Of a stretch of 13,339 bases of DNA, positions 6,416-13,339 are shown one piece after another. A model generated the notes under the pieces. The model searched no databases, was not told the DNA's origin, and saw only the letters and a program-made list of their open reading frames with translations. The translations under genes and the position numbers were made by a program. Numbering within the stretch: the stretch's first letter is position 1; each line of letters opens with the position of its first letter. Source of the DNA: Syntrophales bacterium (GTDB lineage Bacteria > Desulfobacterota > Syntrophia > Syntrophales > UBA2210). The stretch is from positions 1 to 13,339 of the forward strand of contig JAUSPK010000069.1 in assembly GCA_030655735.1 (NCBI GenBank). Direction: 5' to 3'.

Positions 6416-7882
6416 ATGAGAACAAAAGAGCAGTATATTGAAGGTCTGAGCAAGATGAAGAGGAATCTCTTCATGAACGGCGAGAAGATAGGACGCGACG
6501 ATGAGCGGTTTATCCCGAGTTACAATGTCATGGGAACCACCTTTGAGCTCGCCGCGAAACCGGAATACGAAGGTCTCATGACGGCCACGTCACATCTGAC
6601 CGGTGAAAAGATCAATCGCTTCACCCATATCCACCAGAGCAAGGAGGATCTGCATAAGAAACAGGATATGACCCGCCTGTACTGCCAGGTAGTGGGCGGC
6701 TGTACCCAGCGTTGTATGGGTGTCGATGCCTCGAATTCAATCTATACCGTCTCCTACGAGGCGGACAAAAGCAATAATGGCGCCACCCAGTATCATGAGA
6801 ATTTCAAAAAATGGCTCGAACGGTTTCAGACGGAAGACCTGGTAGGATGCTGCGCCCAGACCGACGTCAAGGGTGATCGGATGCTGCGCCCCAGTAAACA
6901 ACCCGATCCCGACTCCTACGTCCATGTGGTCGAAAAGAACAAGGACGGCATCGTTGTCAGCGGCGCCAAGGTTCACATCTCGGAATCGGCCATTGCCGAC
7001 GAAATCCTCGTAGTTCCCACGCGGGCCTTAATGGAGGATGATAAGGACTATGCCGTATCATTCGCCATCCCGGGCGACTGGGATGGGCTGAAGCAGCTGG
7101 TGACGATCCACAACTTTCGTGACCGAAAGTACTTTCCAAAGGGATTCAACTCGGGGAGCAACGACTCCTATCTGATATTCGACAACGTCTTCATTCCCTG
7201 GGAGCGGGTCTTTTTGTGCGGCGAATACCAGCATGGCGGGATCATGGCCCTCCTCTTTGCCCTCTTCCACCGCCACAGCTATTCGGGCTGCAAACCGGCC
7301 CTGGGAGACTTGATGCTGGGGGCCTGCGCCCTTGCCGCCGATGCCAACGGCATCACCAAGGCCAAGCATGTGCATGAAAAATTTGCAGAGATTATCAAGA
7401 TAAGCGAACTGGGATATGCCGCCGGGTTTACCGCCTCCGAACTGGGAAAACCTGAGGTGTTCATGCCGGGGAAGGGTTTTGTCCCGTATGGGCCGGGTAA
7501 CTACATCCCCCACTCCATTTACGCCAATGTGGGCCGCTGCCTGACCGGTGAGGCCGTATTTCACGAGATGGAGATGCTGGCCGACATCTCGGGTGGAATT
7601 CCGGCCACGTTCCCCCATGAAGGGGAATTCGTTAATCCCGAGACGGCGGAATTTGCCAAGAAATACACCACCCGAAGCTCTAAGATGTCACCGGAGAACC
7701 AGGCACAGCTATGGCGCCATGTCGGTGACCTGGCCTGCTCGGCCAAGGGGGGCATTGCAAACTTCGGTGCACTCCATGGCGGCGGATCTCCCCGAATGGA
7801 AACCATCGCCATTACGAACCAGTACGACATCGAGGCCCGCAAGGATATCGTGCGGAAGGTAGCCGGCATGACGAAGGATTGA
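6416..7882 (+). CDS. 4-hydroxybutyryl-CoA dehydratase (AbfD)-like Fe-S flavoprotein, 488 aa
   Basis: This protein belongs to the AbfD/HpaB superfamily, which has an acyl-CoA dehydrogenase-like fold with FAD. AbfD dehydrates 4-hydroxybutyryl-CoA to crotonyl-CoA by a ketyl-radical mechanism and also isomerises vinylacetyl-CoA. The length (488) matches AbfD (about 490). All four expected [4Fe-4S] ligands are present: Cys96 and Cys100 (GGCTQRCMG), His285 and Cys292 (FHRHSYSGCK). Tyr289 and Lys293 also match active-site residues. By my alignment from memory, AbfD Glu257 corresponds to Asp250 and Glu455 to Gly451 (NFGALHGGGSP), so two catalytic acids differ. Iron-sulfur ligands argue against a plain flavin hydroxylase. 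The ATG at 6416 follows AAAGGAGAG. A crotonase and hydroxyacyl-CoA dehydrogenases downstream would use a crotonyl-type product. True substrate is uncertain; the symbol is withheld because of the altered residues. Confidence 0.82.
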   Translation: MRTKEQYIEGLSKMKRNLFMNGEKIGRDDERFIPSYNVMGTTFELAAKPEYEGLMTATSHLTGEKINRFTHIHQSKEDLHKKQDMTRLYCQVVGGCTQRCMGVDASNSIYTVSYEADKSNNGATQYHENFKKWLERFQTEDLVGCCAQTDVKGDRMLRPSKQPDPDSYVHVVEKNKDGIVVSGAKVHISESAIADEILVVPTRALMEDDKDYAVSFAIPGDWDGLKQLVTIHNFRDRKYFPKGFNSGSNDSYLIFDNVFIPWERVFLCGEYQHGGIMALLFALFHRHSYSGCKPALGDLMLGACALAADANGITKAKHVHEKFAEIIKISELGYAAGFTASELGKPEVFMPGKGFVPYGPGNYIPHSIYANVGRCLTGEAVFHEMEMLADISGGIPATFPHEGEFVNPETAEFAKKYTTRSSKMSPENQAQLWRHVGDLACSAKGGIANFGALHGGGSPRMETIAITNQYDIEARKDIVRKVAGMTKD

Positions 7883-7897
7883 TAAGGTCGGCATCGA

Positions 7898-7937
7898 TTG
7901 TAGGGACAGCAGGGCTGCAATTGTGCGGCCCTTACAA
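7898..7937. repeat. REP-like hairpin just before the hydroxyacyl-CoA dehydrogenase
   Basis: An inner stem GGGCTGCA-ATTG-TGCGGCCC (7912-7931, one G-T pair, four-base loop) sits inside complementary outer arms TTGTAGGG (7898-7905) and CCCTTACAA (7929-7937, one bulge), so two alternative foldings compete. The outer arm overlaps the start of the downstream Shine-Dalgarno (AAGGGAG, 7936-7942). It could be a dispersed palindromic repeat, an RNA stabiliser, or a translation-tuning element. Confidence 0.5.
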
Positions 7938-7951
7938 GGGAGCTCTGGGCG

Positions 7952-8839
7952 ATGATCAATAAGATCTTTGTCGCCGGCGCAGGACTGATGGGCGGGGGGA
8001 TCGCCCAGGTCTGCGCGCAGGCGGGGTATGAGGTAACGATCCGCGACCTGACCGAGGAACTCATTGAAAAGGGACTCCGGTCGGTTCGGTGGTCGGTGGG
8101 AAAGTTTGTGGAAAAGGGGAAGGTCCAGGGGACGGTCGATGAGATCATGGGCAGGATTACGGTGACGACCGACCTTTCCGCCGCCGCATCCGCCGACTTT
8201 GTGTTCGAAGCCGTCGTCGAAGATCTTAAGATCAAGCGGCAGCTTTTCGCCGAGCTCGACTCTATATGCCCTCCCTACGCCGTCTTTGCCAGCAATACGT
8301 CCGCGATCCCCATAACGAAGATCGCCGAGGTGACGGGCAGGAAGGCCCAGTTCCTGGGGGCCCACTTTTTCAGCCCCGTGCCGATGATGCGAATCGTGGA
8401 ACTAATCAGGACCTCTGAAACATCCGAAGAGACGATCATTCTTGTCGAAGAGATCTGCCAGTCCCTGGAGAAGGAAACGATACGTGTCAACCGCGACGTT
8501 GCCGGTTTTGCCTTGAACCGAATCAATTATCCAAGCAGCGTTGAGGCGATCAGGCTGATTGAAGCGGGTGTGGTGAGCGTGGAGGATGTGGATAAGGGGA
8601 TGCGGCTCGGCTTCGGCCGGCCCATGGGACCCTTTGAAACCTCCGACATGGCCGGTCTCGATGTGGCCTACAACGCCTACAGAGCCGTTTACGAGGATAC
8701 GGGGGACGAAAAGTTCCGCCCCCCCGAGATCTTCCGAAAGAAGGTGGAGCGGGGCGAGCTGGGGCGCAAGACCGGCATCGGCTGGTATCGCTACGACGAG
8801 AACGGAAAGAAGCTGGGACCGGCGGACCTGCCGGAATAG
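7952..8839 (+). CDS. 3-hydroxyacyl-CoA dehydrogenase, first copy, 295 aa
   Basis: This NAD-dependent enzyme oxidises (S)-3-hydroxyacyl-CoA to 3-oxoacyl-CoA, the second oxidation of beta-oxidation. The N-terminal Rossmann motif is GAGLMGGGIAQ (residues 9-19). Catalytic residues by family pattern are Ser117 (SNTS), His138 (HFFSPVP), Glu150 and Asn189 (LNRI), with spacings matching the human enzyme. The C-terminal dimerisation domain begins about 186 and contains GRPMGPFETSDMAGLD and GRKTGIGWYRY. The usual DVPGF before the Asn reads DVAGF, a small change. Length fits stand-alone Hbd-type proteins rather than fused FadB. The ATG at 7952 has AAGGGAG nine bases upstream. It is 69 bases after the AbfD-like gene. 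It differs clearly from the second copy at 9769, suggesting a different acyl substrate. Confidence 0.93.
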   Translation: MINKIFVAGAGLMGGGIAQVCAQAGYEVTIRDLTEELIEKGLRSVRWSVGKFVEKGKVQGTVDEIMGRITVTTDLSAAASADFVFEAVVEDLKIKRQLFAELDSICPPYAVFASNTSAIPITKIAEVTGRKAQFLGAHFFSPVPMMRIVELIRTSETSEETIILVEEICQSLEKETIRVNRDVAGFALNRINYPSSVEAIRLIEAGVVSVEDVDKGMRLGFGRPMGPFETSDMAGLDVAYNAYRAVYEDTGDEKFRPPEIFRKKVERGELGRKTGIGWYRYDENGKKLGPADLPE

Positions 8840-8916
8840 CTACTGCTTATAAGAGTCTCGCACACGGGGCCTTATTTACGGACAGAGAAGAGTTTTTACA
8901 GGAGAGGAGAGTACAC

Positions 8917-9702
8917 ATGAGCGAGCAGGTTGTGAGCTATGTTATCGAAGATGGGATTGCCGTCATAACGATCAATAATCCCCCCATGAACCCCCTGATC
9001 ACCGCCGTCAGGGATCAGCTCTCGGCGATCATGAGCGAACTTGCGGGGAAGCTGGATGAGGTCAAGGTTGTCATCCTTACGGGATCTAGCAAGGCTAAGG
9101 CCTTCGTCGCTGGCGCCGATATCAAGTCCTTTCCCGAACTGACACAGGAAAAGGCAAAGGCCCGCCTGCAGACGACGCGTCCCCTCTACCAGCAGATGGA
9201 GGATTTTGGGCGGCCCGTCATCTGCGCCGTCAACGGATACTGCCTGGGAGGCGGACTGGAGCTTGCCATGAGCTGCGATATCCGGATCGCTTCGGCGAAG
9301 GCCCAGTTCGGGCAGCCGGAGATCAATCTCGGCATCATCCCGGGGGGCGGAGGAACCCAGCGTCTCCCCCGGCTCGTGGGGGCCGGCATCGCCAAGGAAC
9401 TGATCTATACAGGGAAGTTCATCAGCGCCGAGCGGGCCGCGGCCATCGGTCTCGTCAATGCCGTGGTGGAACCGGAGAAGCTTATGGATGAGGCGAAAGA
9501 GATGGCGGCGCTCATCGCGAGCAAACCCGTCCTTGCCGTCAGGGCCGCAAAAGAGGTGATCAATCACGGGCTCAACATGACCCTGAGCGAAGGGCTCGAC
9601 CTCGAGTCCATGCACTGGAGTTACCTCTGCGGTACCGAGGACCAGAAAGAGGGCGCCAATGCCTTTATTGAAAAACGCAAACCTGAATTCGTCGGAAGAT
9701 AG
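8917..9702 (+). CDS. Enoyl-CoA hydratase (crotonase family), 261 aa
   Basis: This enzyme hydrates a trans-2-enoyl-CoA to (S)-3-hydroxyacyl-CoA. Crotonase hallmarks are present in order: the oxyanion-hole loop FVAGADIKSF (around 63-72), GYCLGGGLELAMSCDIRIA with Glu115, and FGQPEINLGIIPGGGGTQRL with Glu135. The two glutamates are 20 residues apart, as in Glu144/Glu164 of rat mitochondrial hydratase, so a true hydratase is more likely than an isomerase or hydrolase. Length is typical. The ATG at 8917 has GAGGAG seven bases upstream. It lies between the two hydroxyacyl-CoA dehydrogenase genes (gaps of 77 and 66 bases) and would supply either of them. If the AbfD-like enzyme produces crotonyl-CoA, this is the obvious next step. 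Confidence 0.93.
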   Translation: MSEQVVSYVIEDGIAVITINNPPMNPLITAVRDQLSAIMSELAGKLDEVKVVILTGSSKAKAFVAGADIKSFPELTQEKAKARLQTTRPLYQQMEDFGRPVICAVNGYCLGGGLELAMSCDIRIASAKAQFGQPEINLGIIPGGGGTQRLPRLVGAGIAKELIYTGKFISAERAAAIGLVNAVVEPEKLMDEAKEMAALIASKPVLAVRAAKEVINHGLNMTLSEGLDLESMHWSYLCGTEDQKEGANAFIEKRKPEFVGR

Positions 9703-9768
9703 GGGCGGTATTGGTGCGCAGTAACGAGACAGAAAAAACAGTATTGAGAATATAAAGGGGTTGTAAAC

Positions 9769-10656
9769 ATGGAAATCAAAACGATCATGGTAGTAGGTTC
9801 AGGTTTGATGGGGAGCGGCATCGCGCAGGTTGCAGCCCAGGCCGGCTACAATGTCATCATGAACGATGTTAAAGAGGAGTTCATCGACAGGGGCTTCAAT
9901 AACATCACGAAGCTTCTCGAAGGGCGGGTCAAGAAGGAAAAGATTACGGAGGCGGACAAGGAGGCAATCCTGGGCCGCATCAGTAAGTCGGTCGAATTTG
10001 AGGCCGCCAAGAACGCGGATTTCATCATCGAGGCGGCATTCGAGAATCTGGAGGTCAAAAAAACCATTTTTCAACAGCTCGACACCATTTGCGGTGACGA
10101 TGTCATCTTCGCATCGAACACGTCGTCCATTCCGATCACGACACTGGCTGCGACGACGCAGCGCCCCGACCGGTTTATCGGGATGCACTTCTTCAGCCCC
10201 GTTCCGGTCATGCGTCTGGTTGAAGTCATCCCCGCACTGAAGACCTCCGAGCAGTCGATCAAGTCGACCGAGGAGCTCGCGGCGAAGATGGGAAAAGAGA
10301 CGGTCCGCGTGAAGGATGTACCGGGCTTCCTGGTCAATCGTGCCAATGCGGCCTTCCGGGCGGAATGCTTTAAATGCCTGCTGGAAGGGGTTGCCAGCCT
10401 TGAAGACATCGACAAGGCGATCAAGCTCGGCCTCAATCATCCCATGGGTCCCTTTGAACTGGCCGATTTTGTCGGTGTCGAGATCGGATATAGTGTATTC
10501 AAGACCCTCTACGAGGGGTATAAGGATCCGAAATTCGCCCCCTCCCTGATCCTGGAAAAGCTCGTCATCAGCGGAGATCTCGGAAGGAAGACCGGTAAGG
10601 GCTGGTACGACTATACCTCGGGAGAGAAGAAACCGAGAACGGACATCAAGTTTTAG
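9769..10656 (+). CDS. 3-hydroxyacyl-CoA dehydrogenase (3-hydroxybutyryl-CoA type), second copy, 295 aa
   Basis: NAD(P)-dependent oxidation of (S)-3-hydroxyacyl-CoA. The nucleotide motif is GSGLMGSGIAQ (residues 10-20). Catalytic Ser119 (SNTSS), His140 (HFFSPVP), Glu152 and Asn190 (FLVNR) keep the family spacing of 21, 12 and 38. The C-terminal domain carries NHPMGPFELADFVGVEIG and GRKTGKGWYDY, closely resembling clostridial-type Hbd enzymes for four-carbon substrates. That resemblance is a pattern judgement, not a computed one. The ATG at 9769 has AAAGGGG eight bases upstream. It has the same length and fold as the copy at 7952 but many substitutions, so it is an old paralogue rather than a fresh duplication. 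A 114-base gap follows, holding only a small GGCC-CGAG-GGCC hairpin (10664-10675). Confidence 0.93.
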   Translation: MEIKTIMVVGSGLMGSGIAQVAAQAGYNVIMNDVKEEFIDRGFNNITKLLEGRVKKEKITEADKEAILGRISKSVEFEAAKNADFIIEAAFENLEVKKTIFQQLDTICGDDVIFASNTSSIPITTLAATTQRPDRFIGMHFFSPVPVMRLVEVIPALKTSEQSIKSTEELAAKMGKETVRVKDVPGFLVNRANAAFRAECFKCLLEGVASLEDIDKAIKLGLNHPMGPFELADFVGVEIGYSVFKTLYEGYKDPKFAPSLILEKLVISGDLGRKTGKGWYDYTSGEKKPRTDIKF

Positions 10657-10770
10657 CGCCGGTGGCCCGAGGGCCGGGTCAGGGTGGAGACAACAACAGA
10701 TGACACAGTCCCACGGCTCTGGTGATCCCTGCGGTCCGAGGCACAGAGACGGGACGGTGAGGAGGTTATA

Positions 10771-12036
10771 ATGAGAGAGGTAGTAATTGTTGATATGGCC
10801 AGGAGCGCCATCGGCAGGCATGGCGGGACGATCAAGGATCTCCCGTTCTGGGATCTGCTGGGTCAGACGGCAAAGGCAGTCGTTGACCGGAACGGCCATA
10901 AAATCACGCCCGAGATGTACGATTATGTCATTATGGGGCACGTCAAGCAGAATACGATAGCGGCTAATACGGCCCGGAACCTTGTCCTGATGATCGGGCT
11001 TCCCGAAGAGGTCCCCGCATTTACCGACACCATCGCCTGTGCCTCGGGGATGCTCTCGATCATGGAGGGGTACGAGTTTATCAAGAACGGCTTTGCCGAC
11101 GTGATCCTGGCCGGCGGGGTCGAATGGATGAGCGGCGGAGAGTTTTTCCTCTCCGATACGGACAACCACTCCTTCGGCAACGGCGAGGTAAAACTCCTGG
11201 ATTCGATCACAACCGGCGGACCCGGAGCGGCCCCGGTGGAGCGGTACGGCAATATTCCCATGGGGATCACCGCAGAAAACCTCGTGGAGCTGCACAATAT
11301 CTCCCGTGAGGAGCAGGATCTCATTTCTCTGCGCAGTCAGAAACTTGCCGTGCAGGCAATCGAAAACGGCGATTTCAAGGCCGAGATCGTCCCCGTCAGA
11401 TATGAGAAGGACGACGGGACGATCGGGATCTTCGATGTCGATGAATTTCCTCGAAAGGACACGACGCTGGAAGGGTTGGCAAAGCTCAAACCCGTTTTCA
11501 AGAAGGACGGAACCGTTACGGCGGGAAGTTCTTCGGGGAGAAACGACGGCGCTGCGGTGTGCCTCATCATGTCACGGGAAAAGGCCGATGAACTGGGCGT
11601 GACGGCGCGGGCGCGGATTCTCAGCTGTGGTCTGGCCGGTGTTGATCCGAAGATCATGGGGAGGGGACCGGTTCCCTCGACCGCGATTGCGATGAAAAAG
11701 GCGGGGATGACCCTGACCGATATGGATCTGGTCGAGTTAAACGAGGCATTCGCGGGCCAGGCTCTTGCCTGCATACGCGAGTGGAAAGAGATGTACGGAA
11801 TCGACGACGAATGGATCGACACCCATATGAACCTCTGGGGAGGAGCGATCGCCCTTGGACATCCCCTCGGCGCCAGCGGTTGCATCATCACGACCAAGTT
11901 GTTCTACGGACTGGAGCGCACCGGTAAGCGTTACGGCCTGGCCACCCTGTGCTGCGGCGGCGGCATCGGAGGGGCCATTATGATAGAACGGCTTGAGGGG
12001 CAGAAGGACGAGAGCCGGGAAGGAGGTGCCCAGTGA
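10771..12036 (+). CDS. Thiolase (acetyl-CoA acetyltransferase family), 421 aa
   Basis: This is a classical, complete thiolase for 3-oxoacyl-CoA cleavage or condensation. Landmarks are nucleophile Cys90 (DTIACASGMLSI), Asn324 in NEAF, His364 (ALGHPLGASGC) and Cys394 of the CxGGGxG motif (CCGGGIGGAIMIE). It is somewhat longer than usual because of an insertion after NEAF (REWKEMYGIDDEWIDTHM) and a hydrophilic C-terminal tail. The insertion resembles that of the trifunctional-protein (FadI-like) thiolase group, which favours longer acyl chains; this is inference. The ATG at 10771 has TGAGGAGG five bases upstream. Its stop overlaps the next gene's start (GTGA), so the two thiolase-family proteins are translationally coupled and may form one complex. 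Confidence 0.92.
   Translation: MREVVIVDMARSAIGRHGGTIKDLPFWDLLGQTAKAVVDRNGHKITPEMYDYVIMGHVKQNTIAANTARNLVLMIGLPEEVPAFTDTIACASGMLSIMEGYEFIKNGFADVILAGGVEWMSGGEFFLSDTDNHSFGNGEVKLLDSITTGGPGAAPVERYGNIPMGITAENLVELHNISREEQDLISLRSQKLAVQAIENGDFKAEIVPVRYEKDDGTIGIFDVDEFPRKDTTLEGLAKLKPVFKKDGTVTAGSSSGRNDGAAVCLIMSREKADELGVTARARILSCGLAGVDPKIMGRGPVPSTAIAMKKAGMTLTDMDLVELNEAFAGQALACIREWKEMYGIDDEWIDTHMNLWGGAIALGHPLGASGCIITTKLFYGLERTGKRYGLATLCCGGGIGGAIMIERLEGQKDESREGGAQ
12018..12026 (+). promoter_or_regulatory. Shine-Dalgarno for the coupled atypical thiolase
   Basis: GGAAGGAGG lies inside the end of the preceding thiolase gene, six bases before the GTG at 12033. The overlap GTGA (12033-12036) points to translational coupling. 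Confidence 0.65.
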
Positions 12037-13220
12037 AAGAAACGGTATTTGTCAGCGCGGTGAGGACACCGATCGGAAGATATATGGGTTCGTTGAAGAC
12101 CGTCAGGGTTCAGGATCTGGCGGCGCATACGATGAAGGCGGCGGTCGAGCGGGCGGGAATAGACTCAGGCGCCCTCGATATGTGCATCTACAGCCAGTCG
12201 ATGCAGAGCAGCCTGCCGGCGAACGTGGGGCGGCATGCTTGGACACTGGCCGGTCTGAGCGAAGACCCGGCGGGATACACACTGAACACACTGTGCGCCG
12301 GCTCCCTTCAGACGATCATCAGTGGTTTCAACAAGATTGTCGGGGAGGAGTACCAGGGGATGCTGGTTGGCGGTGTGGAGAGCTACAGCCTGGCCCACTA
12401 CTACATCTTCCATCCGCGGTACGAATTCGGACCCCACAGCCTCTGTTTTAATGATTCGAAGCTGGAGCTCGAAACGAACGCCCAGCCGGAAGAGGAGTAC
12501 GGTGAATTGACGGCGGCCGCCCTGGCCGATATCATCGCCGCCCGGTACGGTTTCACCAGAATTGACCTGGACGCCTACGCCCTGCAGGATCATGAAAAGG
12601 CCCTTGCGGCGATCGGCGAAGGCCGTATCGGCGGGCAGATCGAGCCGGTGACCATCAAACAGCGGAAGAAGGAAATCGTTGTCGATGCCGATGAACTTCC
12701 GGAGTTTTGTACCTTGGAAGAACTGATGGCACTGCCGCCGGATGATGAAGGCGGCACGGCAACGGACGCGAATATAGCGCCCTGGGCCGATGGGGCCGCG
12801 TCGCTGATCATGCTGTCGGCCGAGAGGGCTCAGGAACTGGGGGCCAAGCCCCTGGCGAAGATGCTCGGATTCGGGATCGCGGCGGGCGATCCGACGCTCC
12901 TTGAGAGAACGACGGTCCGCTCAATCGATAAGGCCCTGGCCATGTCCGGGTTGAAACTCGGCGACCTGGATTTTCTCGATATTCACACCCCGTCGGCGGC
13001 CTACGGCCTTGCCGTGGAAGTGACGCTCGGAGAGGCGGCATCGGGGAAGATAAACGTGGACGGTGGCAGCCTTGCCTTCGGGCATCCAGGCGCCGCAACC
13101 GGCGGCATAATGGCAACCGGTATGATCCACAGGGTGGCAGGGGGAAAGGCCCGCCGGGGACTGATCAATGTCGGGGCCCTGGGGGGACAGTCCCTGTCGA
13201 TTGTCATCGAAGGATGCTGA
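12033..13220 (+). CDS. Atypical thiolase-family protein lacking the second catalytic Cys, 395 aa
   Basis: The overall thiolase fold is clear: N-terminal TVFVSAVRTPIGRYMGSLK, nucleophile Cys88 (NTLCAGSLQTI), His351 (LAFGHPGAATGG), and normal length. Two landmarks are missing. Where classical thiolases have NEAF, this has HTPS (His318), which recalls the HDCF motif of SCP2-type thiolases but without its Cys. Where the C-terminal CxGGGxG should be, it has NVGALGGQS, so the catalytic Cys aligns with Gly381. The middle region (about 120-160) is unusually rich in aromatic and acidic residues. The frame is intact and looks selected, so it is not simple decay. It may be a condensing enzyme or acyltransferase, an enzyme for an unusual 3-oxoacyl-CoA, or a partner subunit of the coupled upstream thiolase. 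GTG start, four-base overlap with the preceding gene. Confidence 0.85.
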   Translation: MKETVFVSAVRTPIGRYMGSLKTVRVQDLAAHTMKAAVERAGIDSGALDMCIYSQSMQSSLPANVGRHAWTLAGLSEDPAGYTLNTLCAGSLQTIISGFNKIVGEEYQGMLVGGVESYSLAHYYIFHPRYEFGPHSLCFNDSKLELETNAQPEEEYGELTAAALADIIAARYGFTRIDLDAYALQDHEKALAAIGEGRIGGQIEPVTIKQRKKEIVVDADELPEFCTLEELMALPPDDEGGTATDANIAPWADGAASLIMLSAERAQELGAKPLAKMLGFGIAAGDPTLLERTTVRSIDKALAMSGLKLGDLDFLDIHTPSAAYGLAVEVTLGEAASGKINVDGGSLAFGHPGAATGGIMATGMIHRVAGGKARRGLINVGALGGQSLSIVIEGC

Positions 13221-13289
13221 GCTAGAGACCGAAAATTGCAGCATATGATTATCAAATAACGTATATACTTCAAAAGGAGGTACCGATTG

Positions 13290-13339
13290 ATGGATTTTGC
13301 ACTGACAGAAGAGCAACAGATGCTTCAGGATATGGCGAA
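13290..13339 (+). CDS. Acyl-CoA dehydrogenase, N-terminus only (partial)
   Basis: Sixteen codons are visible before the window ends: MDFALTEEQQMLQDMA. This opening is characteristic of classical ~380-residue acyl-CoA dehydrogenases (the first helix of the N-terminal domain). An AAGGAGG Shine-Dalgarno (13274-13280) lies nine bases before the ATG at 13290. It follows the atypical thiolase by 69 bases and continues the same gene run. It appears to be of a shorter type than the enzyme at 2769, judged only from this N-terminus. The catalytic residues are outside the window. Confidence 0.8.
   Translation, partial: MDFALTEEQQMLQDMA

Noticed and set aside
7561..8365. Overlapping minus-strand frames of 218-224 codons opposite the AbfD-like and hydroxyacyl-CoA dehydrogenase genes
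   Set aside because: Two different frames are open over the same DNA, both opposite well-supported genes, and neither encodes a recognisable protein.
9799..11295. A 498-codon open frame on the minus strand opposite the second hydroxyacyl-CoA dehydrogenase and thiolase
   Set aside because: It is a shadow of GC-rich plus-strand codons: it crosses two real genes and their gap, has low-complexity composition, and shows no recognisable domain.
13236..13272. A possible promoter (TTGCAG … TATACT) before the last acyl-CoA dehydrogenase
   Set aside because: The spacer is about 22 bases, too long for a sigma70 promoter, and no better pairing is visible.

Overview
The window looks like a piece of an anaerobic bacterial chromosome, most plausibly a syntrophic or sulfate-reducing member of the Desulfobacterota (old Deltaproteobacteria). 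This is inferred from gene content (many paralogous acyl-CoA enzymes plus an oxygen-sensitive type of Fe-S/FAD dehydratase) and from style; no ribosomal RNA or marker gene is present to prove it.

Left part (1-1674): an intact IS481-type insertion sequence occupies 82-1116, with TGT...ACA ends, 26-bp terminal inverted repeats, a DDE transposase read leftward, and a perfect 5-bp target duplication (ACAGC). Removing the element and one target copy restores a single leftward reading frame that runs from 1237 off the left edge of the window, so the IS has split an unrecognised gene. Between that gene's start and the next gene lie 437 bases without a gene. They hold a strongly self-complementary segment (1328-1430), two tandem 11-bp direct repeats and a good sigma70-like promoter facing right.

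Right part (1675-13339): every gene reads rightward. First comes a PAS/LuxR-type regulator (1675-2631). After an AT-rich gap follows a densely packed run of acyl-CoA metabolism genes: a ~611-residue acyl-CoA dehydrogenase, a classical thiolase, a MaoC-type hot-dog hydratase, a 4-hydroxybutyryl-CoA dehydratase (AbfD)-like enzyme, a 3-hydroxyacyl-CoA dehydrogenase, a crotonase, a second 3-hydroxyacyl-CoA dehydrogenase, a second classical thiolase, a translationally coupled atypical thiolase, and the first 16 codons of another acyl-CoA dehydrogenase. Each gene has its own Shine-Dalgarno and the gaps are 31-114 bases, so the run is probably one or a few transcription units.

Together these genes make a complete anaerobic beta-oxidation module (dehydrogenation, hydration, second oxidation, thiolysis) with duplicated steps. 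Two members stand out. The AbfD-like protein keeps all four expected [4Fe-4S] ligands but appears to have lost two glutamates regarded as catalytic in AbfD. The last thiolase keeps the nucleophilic Cys and one His but lacks both the NEAF/HDCF-type motif and the C-terminal catalytic Cys. This suggests that the module handles an unusual acyl-CoA rather than ordinary fatty acids. The substrate cannot be read from the sequence.
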